From Chara braunii (taxonomy: Eukaryota; Streptophyta; Charophyceae; Charales; Characeae), in contig BFEA01000115.1 in the NCBI GenBank assembly GCA_003427395.1, positions 3,167,038 to 3,214,651 on the forward strand: a DNA stretch of 47,614 nucleotides. The letters run 5' to 3'. The notes under the pieces are model-generated. The model was not told the origin of the DNA. It saw only the letters and a program-made list of their open reading frames with translations, and searched no databases. Shown in pieces: positions 10,499-22,089 of this stretch. Within the stretch, counting starts at the first letter, position 1, and each line of letters opens with the position of its first letter. Made by a program: the position numbers and the translations under genes.

Positions 10499-11793
10499 TG
10501 TTACATGCCCAGTTGGGCGATGTACATACCAACCGAGGATCCGCAATGTGATAAAAAGACTGAATGGACAATGCAGTGCAAGTGGAATCTCAACAAGCAA
10601 TGTGCATTCCGAAACATACAAAATCGTGCTTTATAGCGCAGAGAAGACTTTAGATACAAGTCCTTATCTGACCGGGACTAACCTCTTTCACGTAGTACAA
10701 GATAGCGAAGCAGGATGGTAGAATACTAATGACTAGACCAATCAATGTTTCAACGCAGACCAAACATACATCATGCTCATCACACGGCGTGAAGGGCCTA
10801 GCGCTATACACAGGAAAGAGGCGCCAGGTCCAGACATACACAGACGAAGAGGAGAGGATCAGACGAAGAAGAGGAAGGGGGAGATGGGAAAGTCGTCAAC
10901 ACCAAGTCTCGTTACAAGTCCCAAATAATCCCTCTTCAATATGTCTGAAGTCGGATGTCGAGTCTCGATCCAAATGTCACCAAGCTCTCTCTCTCTCTCT
11001 CGTAGTCTGCTGATGCAGTGAAGTCAGATAGCGAGAGGGTGAGAAGGAGGTGGTGGACTGAGAAGAGGAAGAAGGAGAACTCTCTCTCTCATGCGTCAGG
11101 TACTAACCTGTGAGGATGGCGCTGTGCTGCAGGTACCTCGAAGACGAAGCTGGAGCAACGGCGCTGCAGGTAAGTATCCCTGGCCTACGTCGAATCTCTC
11201 TCTCTCTAGTACTGCTCTAGCTATGCCGCCCAGTGCTGAAGACTACAACTAACGCTACTAGCACCCAACGTTGAAGACTACTGCTAACACTACAACTACT
11301 CCTGCAGCGCTCCTCCAGAGTGCTGCTGCCGAATCCTAAAGACTACTAACTGCCTCTTGCCTCCCCGTGAAGTGCATGGGAAGTCCCTATGTACTACCTC
11401 GCCCTGCCTCCTGACTGCCTCCGGCTGCCTGTAGTTGCAGGGCAGGCTGTCCAGGAGGCTGCTCTTGCCAATGCCAAACTGAGCCAGGGTCTGGCGTTGC
11501 AGCTGTCGTGGGAACATGCCAAAAATAGCTTGTTCCTAAAATCCTGGTTTGGTGCCTGAGTTTTAGGGCAGGTCGATCTGATGAAGGACCGAAAATGGCC
11601 CTTCGTTTCAAGCTAAAAAGGCTACTGCCATTTTTAGTATGAAACGACACAAGGTTTGTACGCCCCTGTTTTTCAGGCAGACACGAGGCCTGTAGGCCTT
11701 GGTTTTCAAGCTTTCTGCCTGAATTTCAGAGTTTCAGCCTGAGGGACGCAGGGGCTGGAAAACGGCCCTCCTGTGCAGGCGCAACATGTAACA
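10499..11793 (-). repeat. 3' LTR of element B
   Basis: 1295 bp, aligned over its whole length with 18146-19447. Inside are (CT)n tracts (around 10981 and 11200) and a GC-rich distal half. The termini TGTTACAT/ATGTAACA form a short perfect inverted repeat. Confidence 0.92.
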
Positions 11794-11809
11794 CCCCCCC
11801 CTCCTTATG
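11794..11809 (-). promoter_or_regulatory. Polypurine tract of element B
   Basis: On the minus strand AAGGAGGGGGGGG directly precedes the LTR start TGTTACATG. This is the plus-strand DNA primer position of an LTR retrotransposon. Confidence 0.85.
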
Positions 11810-11812
11810 AAG

Positions 11813-12290
11813 TCAAGTTGGGGCGAGGGCGAAGCTGACGATCTGAAGGTGAACCTGGATGCGGGTGCTGCGTGAAGCCAAAGAGACCGGCTGGCCTTGC
11901 ATCTTGCGTTCGTAGCGCGCGAGAACGTCTGGAGCTGGTGCTTGAAGTTCCGCACGGGTCAACCAACGGTCAACTCGGTGTGTGCAGTGTGCAAAATGGT
12001 CCAAGTACTCGGTTGGCCTGTTGTCGTAGCGTCGCTGGGAGATGATGTCGCCAACCTCCTGAAAACCGTCCATAGAGGGTGGGTCTTGCGAACGTCGCCC
12101 GAGAAAATCGTCATGTTCCGCTGGCATGTAAAAAGCCAACTTGGAGCAATGAAAGACTGGGTAGACGAGCAAGTGGGTGGGCACCTAAATAGTGAAGGAA
12201 GGTCCCTCGGGTGCATCCCAAGCGGGTGCCACGATCGGCCAGGGCCCCATCCATTTTGGAAGGAGCTTGCGAGAGATATCTTGTTCAAGG
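11813..12290 (-). pseudogene. Integrase C-terminus and chromodomain-like region of element B
   Basis: The frame gives VYPVFHCSKLAFYMP (the HPVFHVS-type strand), then SQDPPSMDGFQEVGDIISQRR, EYLDHF and DRWLTRAELQAPAPDVLARYE. Order and spacing match the chromodomain-like tail of element D (27900-28290). In chromoviruses this tail is thought to steer integration to chromatin marks. It is out of frame with the upstream integrase (one shift between about 12200 and 12285). Confidence 0.75.
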
Positions 12291-13030
12291 ATGAATTCCG
12301 CGGTGGAAACCCAAACGAGGGAGATGCCGGCGATTGGACTGTTGGCTCATGTGTTGCTGCATCTTGGCCATCTTGTCGCGTGCCTTCACAAGTAGCTCTT
12401 GCATCCGTTGCAAGAAAAGAAGATGGTTGTCGCTCACGGCCGTTTGTGGAATGATTGTGCCCAACGGCGAAGTGACCGGCGAGCCGTGCTCCAACTCGAA
12501 GGGCGACATCTCGATAGTCGGGTGGATGGACGAGTTGTACGCCAACTCGACATCTGGCAACCGCTCAACCCAATCCTTCTCGACGGGGCGGATGAGAGTG
12601 CGAAGGAGCACTTGTGCGGTCTAATGCGCCCTCTCCGTTTGGCCATCGGTTTGGGGGTGGCGAGCCGAACTTGGCTTGAGAGATGAGCCCCATCGCGTGA
12701 TGATCGCCAACCAAAAATCGAACATGAACCGAGTGTCGCGGTCGCAGACGATTTCCTTGGGGTAACCCTTGGTTCGAATCCAACCGGCATAAAGAACCTT
12801 GGCCAACTCCAGTGCCTTCACATGATAGCGGCAAGGCAAAAACATGGCGAACTTGGTGAGTCCGTCGACCACCGTGAGAATCCCATCCACATCGGTCTTG
12901 TGCTTGGGGAACGGGCCGGCAATGTCCATGGCAATTGCTTCCCTTCGCCGCAAGGGGACCGGTAATGGTCGCAACTAGCCGTATGGACGATGGTTGCGGG
13001 ATTTGCAGCGTCGGCAAACCTCGCATGACT
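12285..13030 (-). pseudogene. Integrase core of element B
   Basis: The minus-strand frame reads AIAMDIAGPFP (first Asp), DGLTKFAMFLPC, VCDRDTRF (second Asp) and RHPQTDGQTERAH (Glu), followed by the TLIRP and LPDVELAYNSSIHPTIEMSPFEL motifs. TAG at 12621-12623 follows TERAH, where element D has a glutamine codon, and another stop lies just upstream of 12974. The region keeps a single frame with RT and RNase H. All three catalytic acids remain, but the stops prevent a full product. Confidence 0.85.
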
Positions 13031-13805
13031 AGCAATAGCGTGTGACGTCGCCGAGAAGGCCGGGCCACCAAAATCGCTCACGAAGTCGGCCAATCGTGCG
13101 ATTGACTCCAAAGTGTTCGGTGGCGGGAGCATCATTGAACTCGCCAAGAAGCCGTGTACGCAAGTGAGGGTCACTCGGTATGCAAAGAAGGTCCTTCCCC
13201 CGTGTGTGGACAAGCAAATACCCCTCTTGGATCCGGTAGTGAGAAGGCGCCAGATTAGGAGAAGAGCAATTCGCGTACTTGTCGCGAAACTCGGGGTCGG
13301 CTTGGTAGTCGCGGATGAAGCTGTCCCACAGGTCATTGTCGATCTCGAAGGTTGAATGGACCGCGGTACAATGATCCGGACGCGGTGAGAGAGCATCCGC
13401 AAAACGGTTCGACTTCCCCGGAATGTGATCGGGAAAGAAGTCGAACTGGTTGATGAAAGTCATCCATCGAGCGATGGTGCTGTTGACGATGTCTTGGGTC
13501 TTGTAAAAGACCAACGGATTGTTGTCCGTTACCCATCGGAATTGGCTTCGACCAAGGAGGAAGTGTCGTCACCGCTTGAGCGAGTGGACGAAGGCGAGAA
13601 GCTCCTTTTTGCGTGCATCGTAAATGGAGTGCACGGCGGGCACTTTCTTGCTGAAATACTCGGCCGGGTGCCAGTCCACGCCATCATGTTGCTTGAGGAC
13701 GGCACCAATGCCATAGTCGGACGCATCTGTAGTGACACATGTAGGCAAAAGCGGGTCGTATATGCGCACGACCTCTGCAGATAATAGCGCGGCTTTGAGA
13801 GCCAA
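13029..13805 (-). pseudogene. RNase H and integrase zinc-binding region of element B
   Basis: TTDASDYGIGAVL, ARKKELLAFVHSL and the KSNRFADALS motif give the RNase H acids. Then come LLGEFND (where elements C and D carry the first zinc histidine), TEHFGVNRTIGRLRERFWWP (histidine) and a degraded CxxC. TGA at 13569-13571 falls at a tryptophan position (element D has RWCHFLLG here), and TAG lies at 13029-13031. The frame is the same as that of the RT upstream. Confidence 0.8.
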
Positions 13806-13841
13806 AAATGATCCCCTCGCCTCCTCTCCGAAGTCAAACGG

Positions 13842-15041
13842 TCAATCCTCGCATTGAAGCTTGGTCAAGTGGGCTGCGATCTTCGAGTAGCCCTTGATAA
13901 AACGCTGGTAGTGGCGGGCGAGACCAAGGAACGAACGGACATCCGTGACGTTCCGTGGCTCCAGCCACTCTTGGATGGCTTGAATCTTGTCCGAGAGCGG
14001 ACTGATGCCCTCCGGTGTGACAAAATGACCCAAGTATTCCAGCTCTTGCCGTGCAAATTCGCACTTGTTGTCGTTGACCTTGTACTTCGCGCGGCGAAGC
14101 GTCTCCAACACTCGTCGAAGGTGCTCAAGACGATCCTCCAATGACCGGCTATAGACGAGAATATCGTCTAAGTAGACTAGCACGAACCGGTCCAACATTG
14201 CACGAAACTCGTTGGTCATTGCCGCTTGAAAGGTCGTCGGGGCGTTGGTGAGGCCAAAAGGCATGACCACCCACTCAAAATGCCCATACCGCGTCTTGAA
14301 CGCGGAATTGTAACAATCGTTCGGTAGGATCGAGATTTGATGATATCCCCATTTCAAATCCAGCTTGGAAAAATACTTTGCGCCGCCCTATCGCTCAAGA
14401 AGATCGTCGATGCGAGGAAGAGGCCCCACATTCTTGACGGTTTGCGCGTTGAGTTTGTGGTAATCGATGCACAATCGTAGATCTTTGTTCTTCTTCAGTA
14501 CGAAGAGAACTGGTGCTCCGTATGGAGAGCTACTAGGGAGGACCCATCCCTTGTCCAACAAATCCTCGAGTTGTGCGCGGAGGACTGTAAGCTCCTCCTC
14601 GCTCATGCGATAAATGCAACCTTTCGGCAGCATGGCTCCGGCCTCCAGAATGATCTCGTGAGAGATCGGCCGATCCGGCACCACACCGGTAGGTGACTCG
14701 AAGATGTCGGCAAACTCGTCAAGCAACCGCACCACACGAGGGTCTGAAGACAAGTCCGTGGGTGAAGAGTCCGGTACCGCGACGGTCCGTAGGAAACATA
14801 GGCCGATTTTGTCGGGCTGCTCGTAAGCACAAGTAGCCCAGAATGACTTGGCCGTCACCACTTGGCACCGAATCGAAAGGTGCGGAAGAGGAAAAGTACA
14901 CGCCACTTCGGCGCCGAAGGCGTCGCGAACGGTAAGAGTCCGCCGGTGGAAGTTAACCGTGTGATCCACACTTGCAAGCCAAGGCATTCCCAAAATAATG
15001 TCAAAGTCCGTGTCCAAAATGTCAAATGTCACCGGTCGCAT
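13842..15041 (-). pseudogene. Protease end and reverse transcriptase of element B
   Basis: The frame opens with [11 protein letters not shown] (end of protease). It continues to [56 protein letters not shown] and [13 protein letters not shown] at 14388-14390 falls where element D has a leucine. The same frame then gives FSKLDLKWGYHQI (first Asp), MPFGLTNAPTTFQAAM, VLVYLDDILVYSR (YLDD) and YLGHFVTPEGI. TGA lies at 13842-13844. Apart from stops the RT is full length, about the same as in element D. Confidence 0.9.
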
Positions 15042-15586
15042 GCATGAGGTGCGAAATACACCGGTACGGCCTCGATGTAGAGGTCGATAAGTTGCTGCTT
15101 TCTTTCGACCGCCAACTTGATCGCCGTCGGGTTTGCCTTCCTTCGAACTTGTGCACCGAGACCACTCCTTTGCATAAAGGCTTGACTCATAAAATTGCGA
15201 GAGGCGCCACTATCCAGCAAAGCGCTGCAGGACACTTGCCCAATTTGGATGCGGACATAGAGGAGCGATGCGTTGTGGTTGTCGTACCGCTGATTGCGAA
15301 ACTCGCGGGCCACCTTGGTAACATACGCAAGGATGTCCCCCACCGCGACTTCGTCATCCGTCGGCGAAGTTGGTGGTGCATAGAAAGATAAGTACGTGTG
15401 AAGATGAGCGCATAGTGTTGAGCATTGCGGTCCCGACAAGCGGTCCGTGGTCGGGAGAGGAAGCCATGTGAAATCCCCAGACGTGAGCGGGTCCAATACC
15501 TCTATGTTGAACTCGCAGCCGAATCCTATGAAGAACCACTTCAAGACGATAAATTGCGGCTGCCGGACGGAGAAGACGCCGCACAC
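15029..15586 (-). pseudogene. Aspartic protease of element B
   Basis: [20 protein letters not shown] holds an intact D-S-G active site with the usual hydrophobic strand before it. The substrate-side strand ILGMPWL follows in the next frame (14900-15041), so one frameshift separates the two halves. Family role: processing of Gag-Pol. Confidence 0.8.
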
Positions 15587-15764
15587 ACGTCTTGTCCTTG
15601 AGCTTGGGTACCCAACGTAGGAACGAGTCGGGCAGCATAGTCCTCGAAAGAATAAAGAAGAGGACTATCGACTTCCGCATGTGCCTCGGAACGAAGGGCG
15701 GTCACCCGCGATGCGACCGGTTCCGAAGGCGTCGAGAGTGTCGTCGAGTCACTCCTGACGGTGC

Positions 15765-17287
15765 TCAGTTTCCCGATTTGCCTTTACCTTTTGACTGGCA
15801 GGCCACTGTCTCATGGAGATCGTTGTTGCACCATAGGCAATAGTGAAATCTCGTGCGTGCTTTGAATGCTTGTTCGAAGAGACCGTAATGGGACCATGGG
15901 GCTTGAGCTGTTGCGCCGGGCCCGGGGCTAGATGCGGTTTTTGTCTTCGCCTTGCCGCGTCCTCGGCCTTTGCCGGGGCGGCCACCTTCCCGGGCGGCTG
16001 TGAGTCTGTCCCCTTCATTGACAGACATGGCCTCGCTAGTTTGATCGCTTGGCGTTGCCGCCGCGACCACTGCCACTTTCGACCGATGCTGATCTCTGCC
16101 CAGGCCTGGCGCAAACGAACGCGGGAGATTCTTGGCCTCCTTGTTCGTGACAATAATCTGCGCGGCCTTGCCAGAGAGTTCCGCCGTTGTTGTCAGGGTG
16201 TCCTCGACGTGAGTCAAGGCATTGCTCAATGTCGGACACGACCTTGAGATAAAATAGTGGCGGATGGCTTGAAACCCATTTGAATGTCTGGGACTGATGT
16301 CAAGCGTTGGTACTGGACAATTCCAGTCACTACTCGGCAACGTGCCTTGCCATCAACTTGTCAATTGCCTTGATCTCCAGCGGCTCTACTTGGAACCGTT
16401 TATGCCACGCCGCCTTCAGATCATCCCAGCTGATCTTGGCATGCAAGTCGACAGCTACCACTCCGTACTTGGACAAGAGATTGTCCAACCATGCTTGGCA
16501 CGCGCCCCCTGAACAGGAGTATAAGTATGCGGGTGCTTGTGTTCTTTGGCGTATTGTAGCTACAGCGTGAGCTCGAACTTGCGGAACCATTTAATCGGAT
16601 TTGTCTTCGTCGAGTCACAGAAGATCTCCTGCCCATCGAACTTTGGAGTTGTCTCGTGTGGTTCCGAGCTCGAGTGGTTGGCGGCAGTACAGATCCGCTG
16701 CTCCAACTGTTGTGTTGCGGTTTGCTGTAACTGCACGTCGTCCTTGAGGGAGCCGATGTCAATCTCCAACGCTTCGAGGCGATCGGAGGTGTTGGAAGAG
16801 CTGGCATCGGGGGCGGCAACAGGTCGCTGCTCCAGCTGCAGGAGGCGGTTGTGGACTTGAGTCAGCGCGTCGTCGAGGTTGTGGATGTCCTCCTGCTGTG
16901 TAATGCATGTTGCCAAGAGGTCCGTGAGATGGGAGAGGAGTACAACGATCTTGTTTTCACTATCTTCCATCTTGCCATTCTCGGCCCCGGCCCACCAATC
17001 TGCTAGCCATTGTGAGCAAAGCTTGGTCTCTGCTGAATATTTTCTCACGACGTTGAAGTCGTTCTTCATCGGCAGCCTTTGCTGTTGCCTCGTCGTGCTG
17101 GGCGCTGTTGTTCAATTGCCAGCAGATGTGCCTTCTCGACGTCCTCTGCCTTCTTCTGTGTTGCGGCTGCTACCGCATCCGACCGTTGCTTAGCTTCGGT
17201 AATCAGAAGCAGCATCCGAGCCTGATAGGCCTCGTCCGTTTTCTCGGACTTCTGGTCCATGACGGCTGTTTGTGAACGCAAAAGCAT
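15765..17287 (-). pseudogene. gag: gag of element B (frameshifted)
   Basis: The N-terminal part (17287-16560) is rich in Q, E and L, with heptad-like spacing suggestive of coiled coil, and ends TPKFDGQEIFCDSTKTNPIKWFRKFEL. The next frame (16590-16330) gives the gag core: CQAWLDNLLSKYGVVAVDL, then SWDDLKAAWHKRF. The C-terminal frame (16340-15765) has a basic G/R/K linker and a knuckle C-LW-C-NNDL-H-ETVA-C, all four ligands present. At least two frameshifts separate these parts. Confidence 0.8.
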
Positions 17288-17289
17288 AG

Positions 17290-18132
17290 ACCAGGCCGAA
17301 GGCCTGTTGACATGGTACTGTTGTCGGCTGACGTGGCACTACTGTCGACTGACGTGGCCTGCTGACGTGGCAACTCACCAATGCCGCTACAGGGGGTACC
17401 CGGAGAGAGATAGAGAAGGTAAAACCAAAGGTGGCAACAACATAGGTGGGGAGGGGTGGGTGGGATAATCGCCCAGATAACGCCCAAATAAGGAGCCACT
17501 AATCAAAAAGAAAAGTTTGAACTTTGCAAAAAACAATTTCGAGAAAAATAAAAATCCCGAGTTTTGCAAGTTCAGTAGGTCTCCCAACCTCCCTTGAAGT
17601 GCAAAAGTATCACTGAGAAAAAAATTTTGAACTTCAGACTGCCAATGATTATCAGGTAGTGAAAATCATACAACTCCGAAAAGAAAAAAAAAATTCCAAA
17701 AAGAAATAACAAGTATTTGGATTTACTCAGATAAAAGTATTCACAGTTTGGAAAATGGTACTGCAAGAGGGATTTCCCGTACCGTTTTTTGAAAAACGAC
17801 TTTCGAAAAAAAAAATCCGAATTTCGGGGAATTGCAAAAGGAGATCGAAATTTTCGAGAGAAAGACATTCCGGATTTCCAACAACGAAATTTCGGATTTT
17901 CATAAGAAAAACGAAAACGAAAATTTCAGATGTTGCGCTATTGCGATTTTCCACAAGAGAAATAGCGAGAAAACGAAATCCAAGAAAAGAAAAAAATTTT
18001 GATTTTCGGCAGTGAGGTCAAAATCGTGATTTTGGGGGCTAACCAGTGTGCTCTAATCAATCAATCAAGACTAATCAGCTACCTAGTCCCCGCACACGTG
18101 TCAGATCAGGTTGTCCTGATTCACGTGCGGTG
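17290..18132 (-). other. 5' leader of element B
   Basis: About 840 bp between PBS and gag on the minus strand, largely A/T-rich with many runs such as 'cgaaaaaaaaaatccgaatttcgg'-like sequence. No protein domain recognised; the open frames here are low-complexity. Confidence 0.6.
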
Positions 18133-18143
18133 GTCCGATACCA
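18133..18143 (-). promoter_or_regulatory. Primer-binding site of element B
   Basis: Read on the minus strand, TGGTATCGGAC lies two bases after the 5' LTR. It is identical in its first ten bases to the site of element A and is one base different from the plant initiator tRNA-Met complement. Confidence 0.78.
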
Positions 18144-18145
18144 AC

Positions 18146-19447
18146 TGTTACATGCCCAGTTGGGCGATGTACATACAAACCGAGGATCCGCAATGTGATA
18201 AAAAGGATTGAATGGACAATGCAGTGCAAGTGGAATCTCAACAAGCAATGTGCATTCCGATACATACAAAATGGTGCTTTATAACGCGGGGAAGACTTTA
18301 GATACAAGTCCTGATCTGACCAGGACTGACCTCTTTCACGTAGTACAAGATAGCGAAGCAGGATGGTAGAATACTAATGACTAGCCCAATCAATGTTTCA
18401 ACGCAGACCAAACAACATCATGCTCATCACACGACGTGAAGGGCCTAGCGCTATACACAGGAAAGAGGCGCCAGGTCAGACATACACAGGCGAAGAGGAG
18501 GGGATCAGACGAAGAAGAGGAAGTCGTCAACACCAAGTCTCGTTACAAGTCCCAAATAATCCCTCTTCAATATGTTTGAAGTCCGATGTCGGGTCTGGAT
18601 CCAAATGTCACCAAACTCTCTCTCTCTCTCTCTCTCGTAGTCTGTTGATGCAGTAAAGTCAGATAGCGAGAGGGTGAGAAGGAGATGGTGAACTGAGAAG
18701 AGGAAGAAGGAGAGCTCTCTGTCTCATGTGTCAGGTACTAACCTGTGAGGATGGCGCTGTGCTGCAGGTACCTCGAAGACGAAGCTGGAGCAACGGCGCT
18801 GTAGGTAAGTATCCCTGGCCTCCGCCCAATCTCTCTCTCTCTAGTACTACTCTAGATATGGCACCCAGCGCTGAAGACTACAACTAACGCTACTCGCGCC
18901 CAGCGCTGAACGCTGAAGACTACTGCTAACACTACAACTACTCCTGCAGCGCTCCTCCAGAGTGCTGCTGCCGAATCCTGAAGACTACTTACTGCCAGCT
19001 GCCTCCCCGTGAAGTGCATGGGAAGTCCCTATGGACTACCTCGGCCTGCCTCCTAACTGCCTCCGACTGCCTGTAGTTGCAGGGGGGGCCGTCCAGGAGG
19101 CTGCTCTTGCCAATGCCAAACTGAGCCAGGGTCTGGCACTGCAGCTGTCGTGGGAACAGGCCAAAAATAGCCTGTTCCTAAAACCCTGGTTTGGTGCCTG
19201 AGTTTTAGGGCAGGTCGGTCTAATGAAGGACCGAAAATGGCCCTTCGTTTCAGGCTAAAAACGCTACTGCCATTTTTAGTCTGAAACGACACAGGGTCTG
19301 TAGGCCCCTGTTTTTCAGGCTTTCAAGCTGAACAGACATGGGGCCTGTAGGCCCTGGTTTTCAGGCTTCAGCCTGAATTTCAGGGTTTCAGCCTGAGGGA
19401 TGCAGGGCCTGGAAAATAGCCCTCGTGTGCAGGCGCAGAATGTAACA
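18146..19447 (-). repeat. 5' LTR of element B
   Basis: 1302 bp, TG..CA ends, aligned end to end with 10499-11793 with scattered substitutions and small indels (for example a longer CT tract near 18616 and an extra 'gaacgctga' near 18906). The divergence means the insertion is not recent. Confidence 0.92.
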
Positions 19448-20101
19448 CTACCTCTAGACTTCTTACTACCTGAGAGTCAGCCAACAGCCGCACCTGGTAC
19501 ATTAGAATTTGCTTATCGATATGAACAGATGATGCAGTAGGCTGTAGAACAGATGCACAAGGCACAGGCGGCGATGATAGAATCTGAGAACAAGCAACGC
19601 TGCCCATCTACATTCCAGGTAGGGGACAGAGTCGGGGTCAAGTCTTCAGAACTGGGACAAGAGCACGGTCTATCCCGTAAGCTCATGCCACAATACTTCG
19701 GACCCTGGGAGGTTTTGGATGTTTTTGGGGATGATCCGGACGGACCATCATATGTAGTTCAAATCCCTGGTCGCCTTCGCACTTACCCTGTCTTTCACGC
19801 CTCCAAACTTGCACCTTCCAAAGAAACTGATCAGTTTCCCACACGTTGCTCAATGCTGCCCCCAACCATGGATGGAGAGGTCAACATCGACGACATCATG
19901 GACCACAGGGAAATGCCGGTTCCAAGACCGACAGGCAGGGGACACCCGAAGCCGAAGGTGCAGTACCAAGTTCGGTTCAGACATCACACTGATCCAAAGG
20001 AGGACAGATGGTTCACACGGGAGGAACTATTGCAGACCGCACCGCAGGTTGTTGCCCACTATGAGAAGTTGCTCCAGAAAGGAAAGCGCCAGATTGAATG
20101 A
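19448..20101 (+). pseudogene. Integrase C-terminus and chromodomain-like tail of element A
   Basis: This continues the integrase cut at 10498. After one stop (TAG near 19538) the frame from 19553 is open for 182 codons: RCPSTFQVGDRVGVKSSEL, SRKLMPQYFGPWEVLDVFG, SYVVQIPGRLRTYPVFHASKL (the GPY/F-type module). It ends NIDDIMDHRE..VQYQVRF..EDRWFTREELLQTAPQVVAHYE, a chromodomain-like ending. The matching tail of element C (33500-33980) has the same layout. Confidence 0.85.
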
Positions 20102-20125
20102 ACTTCTCAGAGGACAAGCGAAGTA

Positions 20126-20137
20126 TGGAGGAGGGAA
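20126..20137 (+). promoter_or_regulatory. Polypurine tract of element A
   Basis: TGGAGGAGGGAA lies 25 bp after the pol stop and abuts TGCGAGG, the LTR start. Confidence 0.7.
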
Positions 20138-20640
20138 TGCGAGGCTCAAGGCCTCGATTTGCCCCACTGGGCCCTATTTTGTGTACAGTCGGCCGCCCTA
20201 AGTGAAGGCAGGCTCGACACAGGGCCCACAGGCCTATTTTGGGGTCACCGTGCAACTGGGTAAATTCAGGCAGTTGAGCAGTGCCAGTTGGTTGAGAGCG
20301 CCCAGGCCCAGGCTGCCTCTTTTTGAATGTAACCGAGGCAGGCCCCGGGCCAGATTCGCATCATGGACCGAACACGGGCCACGGGCAGTTGAACACGGGC
20401 AACTACCACAGGCCCAGGGCCTGATTTGTTTGGACTGGGGGCCTACCGGAAGCTTCTGGGCAGGGGCCCACCGCAGCCAGGCTGCATCCAAGGCAGGCAG
20501 GCCTCTTCCATTTAGGAAAGTGCCTGCCCACACATTCGGCATTCGGGCACTGGCTGCATGCTGCGCTAACGCTGGCCAGGCTCACACGCTCATGGGTGAG
20601 CTGGAAAGAGCAGGCAGCCATAGCCGAGCTGCGCTGCTGT
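20138..20640 (+). repeat. 3' LTR of element A (truncated)
   Basis: About 500 bp matching 2503-3029, then the match ends at 'gctgctg' and sequence related to element R follows. The distal 400 bp of the LTR is missing, so no 3' target duplication can be read. Confidence 0.85.
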
Positions 20641-20895
20641 AGTACACGTGTCTGGGGTCCCGTTTGGGTTCCAAACAGAACGGCATTCGGCCCCCACCAA
20701 AAAGTATTTCGGGGCCTAAAACTAAGGGTTTTTTTTTTTTTTTTTTTTTTTTTTAAGTTCTGTATGATGTAAGGTATATGCCTAAAAAAAAATTGAAGTC
20801 ATTTTGCTAAGCCAAACAAAAATGAAAAATCGCCAACGATGGCGGTGTCAAAACGTGCTCGCCCACTCACTATTTCTTTTTTTTCACTTTTTACT

Positions 20896-22089
20896 TGAAA
20901 TGGTTTTTCACCTTTTTGCAGTCACAGATGCGGATCGCAGAGCTTGATCCCCGGACCTTACCTTACCTTACCTTACCTTACCCGTGTACAGTATCAAGTC
21001 GACCCTGTGTATCTTGAACCCGTGACCTGTGTGTTAGTAGTTGAAAGTTGTCTGTCGTAGGTCTGAGTAGTTGTCGGGTCTTGAACCTTAGACCTGTCGA
21101 AGTAGGGGTCACACCTGCATAGGGGTCATAGTTGTTGAAGTTCTCAAAGGTCAAGGTCTTAGCTGCTACAGTCCTGAAATGTCAAGGTCGTAGCTGCTAC
21201 AGTCCTGAAAGCTCAAGGTCGTAGCTGCTACAGTCCTGAAAGGCCAAGTCCGCAAACTTCCGGAAGGTCCGGAAGTGGCCTTTCAAATTTCTTCTCACGT
21301 TATACACAGCAGGCCAGAGGCAAGTGGTCAAGTGGTGAGTCCAACTTCGCTTAGTCAGCGGTACCCAGTCCCAGTCTCACTTTGCACCGTCAGCATATAC
21401 CATGAGGGACTGTGTGCACCACGGGCCCGGTGGAAAAGGGCAGACCAACGACCTACACAAGGATAAATGAAGAGGCAGCGTCCAGCCATTCATTCATTCC
21501 TGCGTGAGCCATGCGAGCGCTGCCCTAGCGTCTTGTGCGAGGTGGTCTTGGCTATTTGGGCATGGTTTATGGTGCGCCGAAAAGGCGTATTTCGTCGATA
21601 TCGGACGCCGACCGAAGGCAGGCACGAAGTGCAGCAAGATTTGCTGGACACGAAAGCAAGACGCAAAGAAGTAGGTGTCCGGTCTCCTTCCTGTATTTAT
21701 TATGGAGTAACTCAACCAAGGGTAGCGTTGCCCGAGGTCGAAGTGGGCCGAAGGAAGATAAGAGTATCCATAGCCAGTAGGGGTTAGGCGGCCATAGCCG
21801 CTGTACCTTAGAGGCAGAGTTCAGCGTGTGTGTGTGTGTGAGTTGCAGAGTGTATGTGCGTGGGATATTCAGGGAGATCCGGAGTCGAGTGCGTGTGAAC
21901 AGTGGGGTGAACACAGTGTTGGACAGAGGACGTGTGGGCGTTCAGGTGCCATAGCCAGCTGGAAGCGAGTTTGTATCTGAACTGTGTTCTCGGCTTGATT
22001 ATGTCTGAGCTTTGTGTGGGTGCACAGCGCCAGTGTGAATTGCCATCTGTTTACATGTATGCGAAGTGAAGAAGAACGCGAGTCTGATT
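20896..22089 (+). mobile_element. Solo LTR related to element C
   Basis: It starts TGAAATGG and ends GAGTCTGATT, as do the LTRs of element C minus the last three bases. It shares with them 'aaggtcgtagctgctacag', 'gtgggcg..tgccatagc' and 'cattcattcattcctgcgtgagcc'. TACT flanks both sides (20892-20895, 22090-22093), and removing the LTR rejoins R-element sequence ('tttttactttttgttttcac'). Three direct sub-repeats of about 33 bp (21145-21240) and a (CCTTA)n tract (near 20960) are extra to the C LTRs. It is more divergent than the C pair. Confidence 0.82.

Larger units (their letters stand above)
10499..19447 (-). mobile_element. Ty3/gypsy chromovirus-like element B, nested in A
   Basis: Two direct LTRs (10499-11793 and 18146-19447) begin TGTTACAT and end ATGTAACA. 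They enclose gag, protease, RT, RNase H, integrase and a chromodomain-like region on the minus strand. The polypurine tract (11794-11809) and primer-binding site (18133-18143) sit where a minus-strand element requires. The 5-bp flanks are CTGCC (10494-10498) and CTACC (19448-19452), a target duplication with one change. Removing B plus one flank restores A's reading frame. Length is about 8.95 kb. From 15041 to 12285, pol has only nonsense changes and no frameshift; one frameshift follows near 12200-12285. Confidence 0.93.
2503..20640 (+). mobile_element. Ty3/gypsy LTR retrotransposon A (degenerate, split by element B)
   Basis: In order on the plus strand: 5' LTR (2503-3440), primer-binding site (3444), long leader, gag with a CCHC knuckle, protease, RT, RNase H, integrase, chromodomain-like C-terminus, polypurine tract (20126-20137) and a truncated 3' LTR (20138-20640). 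Element B sits inside the integrase-chromodomain region at 10499-19447. Without B, A would be about 9.2 kb, a usual length for Ty3/gypsy. The coding frames carry stops, frameshifts, a 46-bp duplication in RT and loss of the first RNase H aspartate segment, so A is inactive. Its pol is closest within this window to element C. Confidence 0.9.

Noticed and set aside
11577-11600. GATCTGATGAAGG considered as another hammerhead core
   Set aside because: There is no stem II/GAAA arrangement after it, and the copy in the other LTR (TCTAATGAAGG) does not keep the core.
11897-12454. 185-codon plus-strand frame
   Set aside because: It is antisense to the integrase and chromodomain-like region of element B and is a shadow of it.
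20950-20985. (CCTTA)n tract considered as telomere-type repeat
   Set aside because: Only about five units and not a known telomere unit; it lies inside a solo LTR and is a local expansion.
21467-21914. Open frames on both strands that look gene-sized
   Set aside because: They fall inside the solo LTR related to element C; the homologous parts of the C LTRs have no conserved frame.
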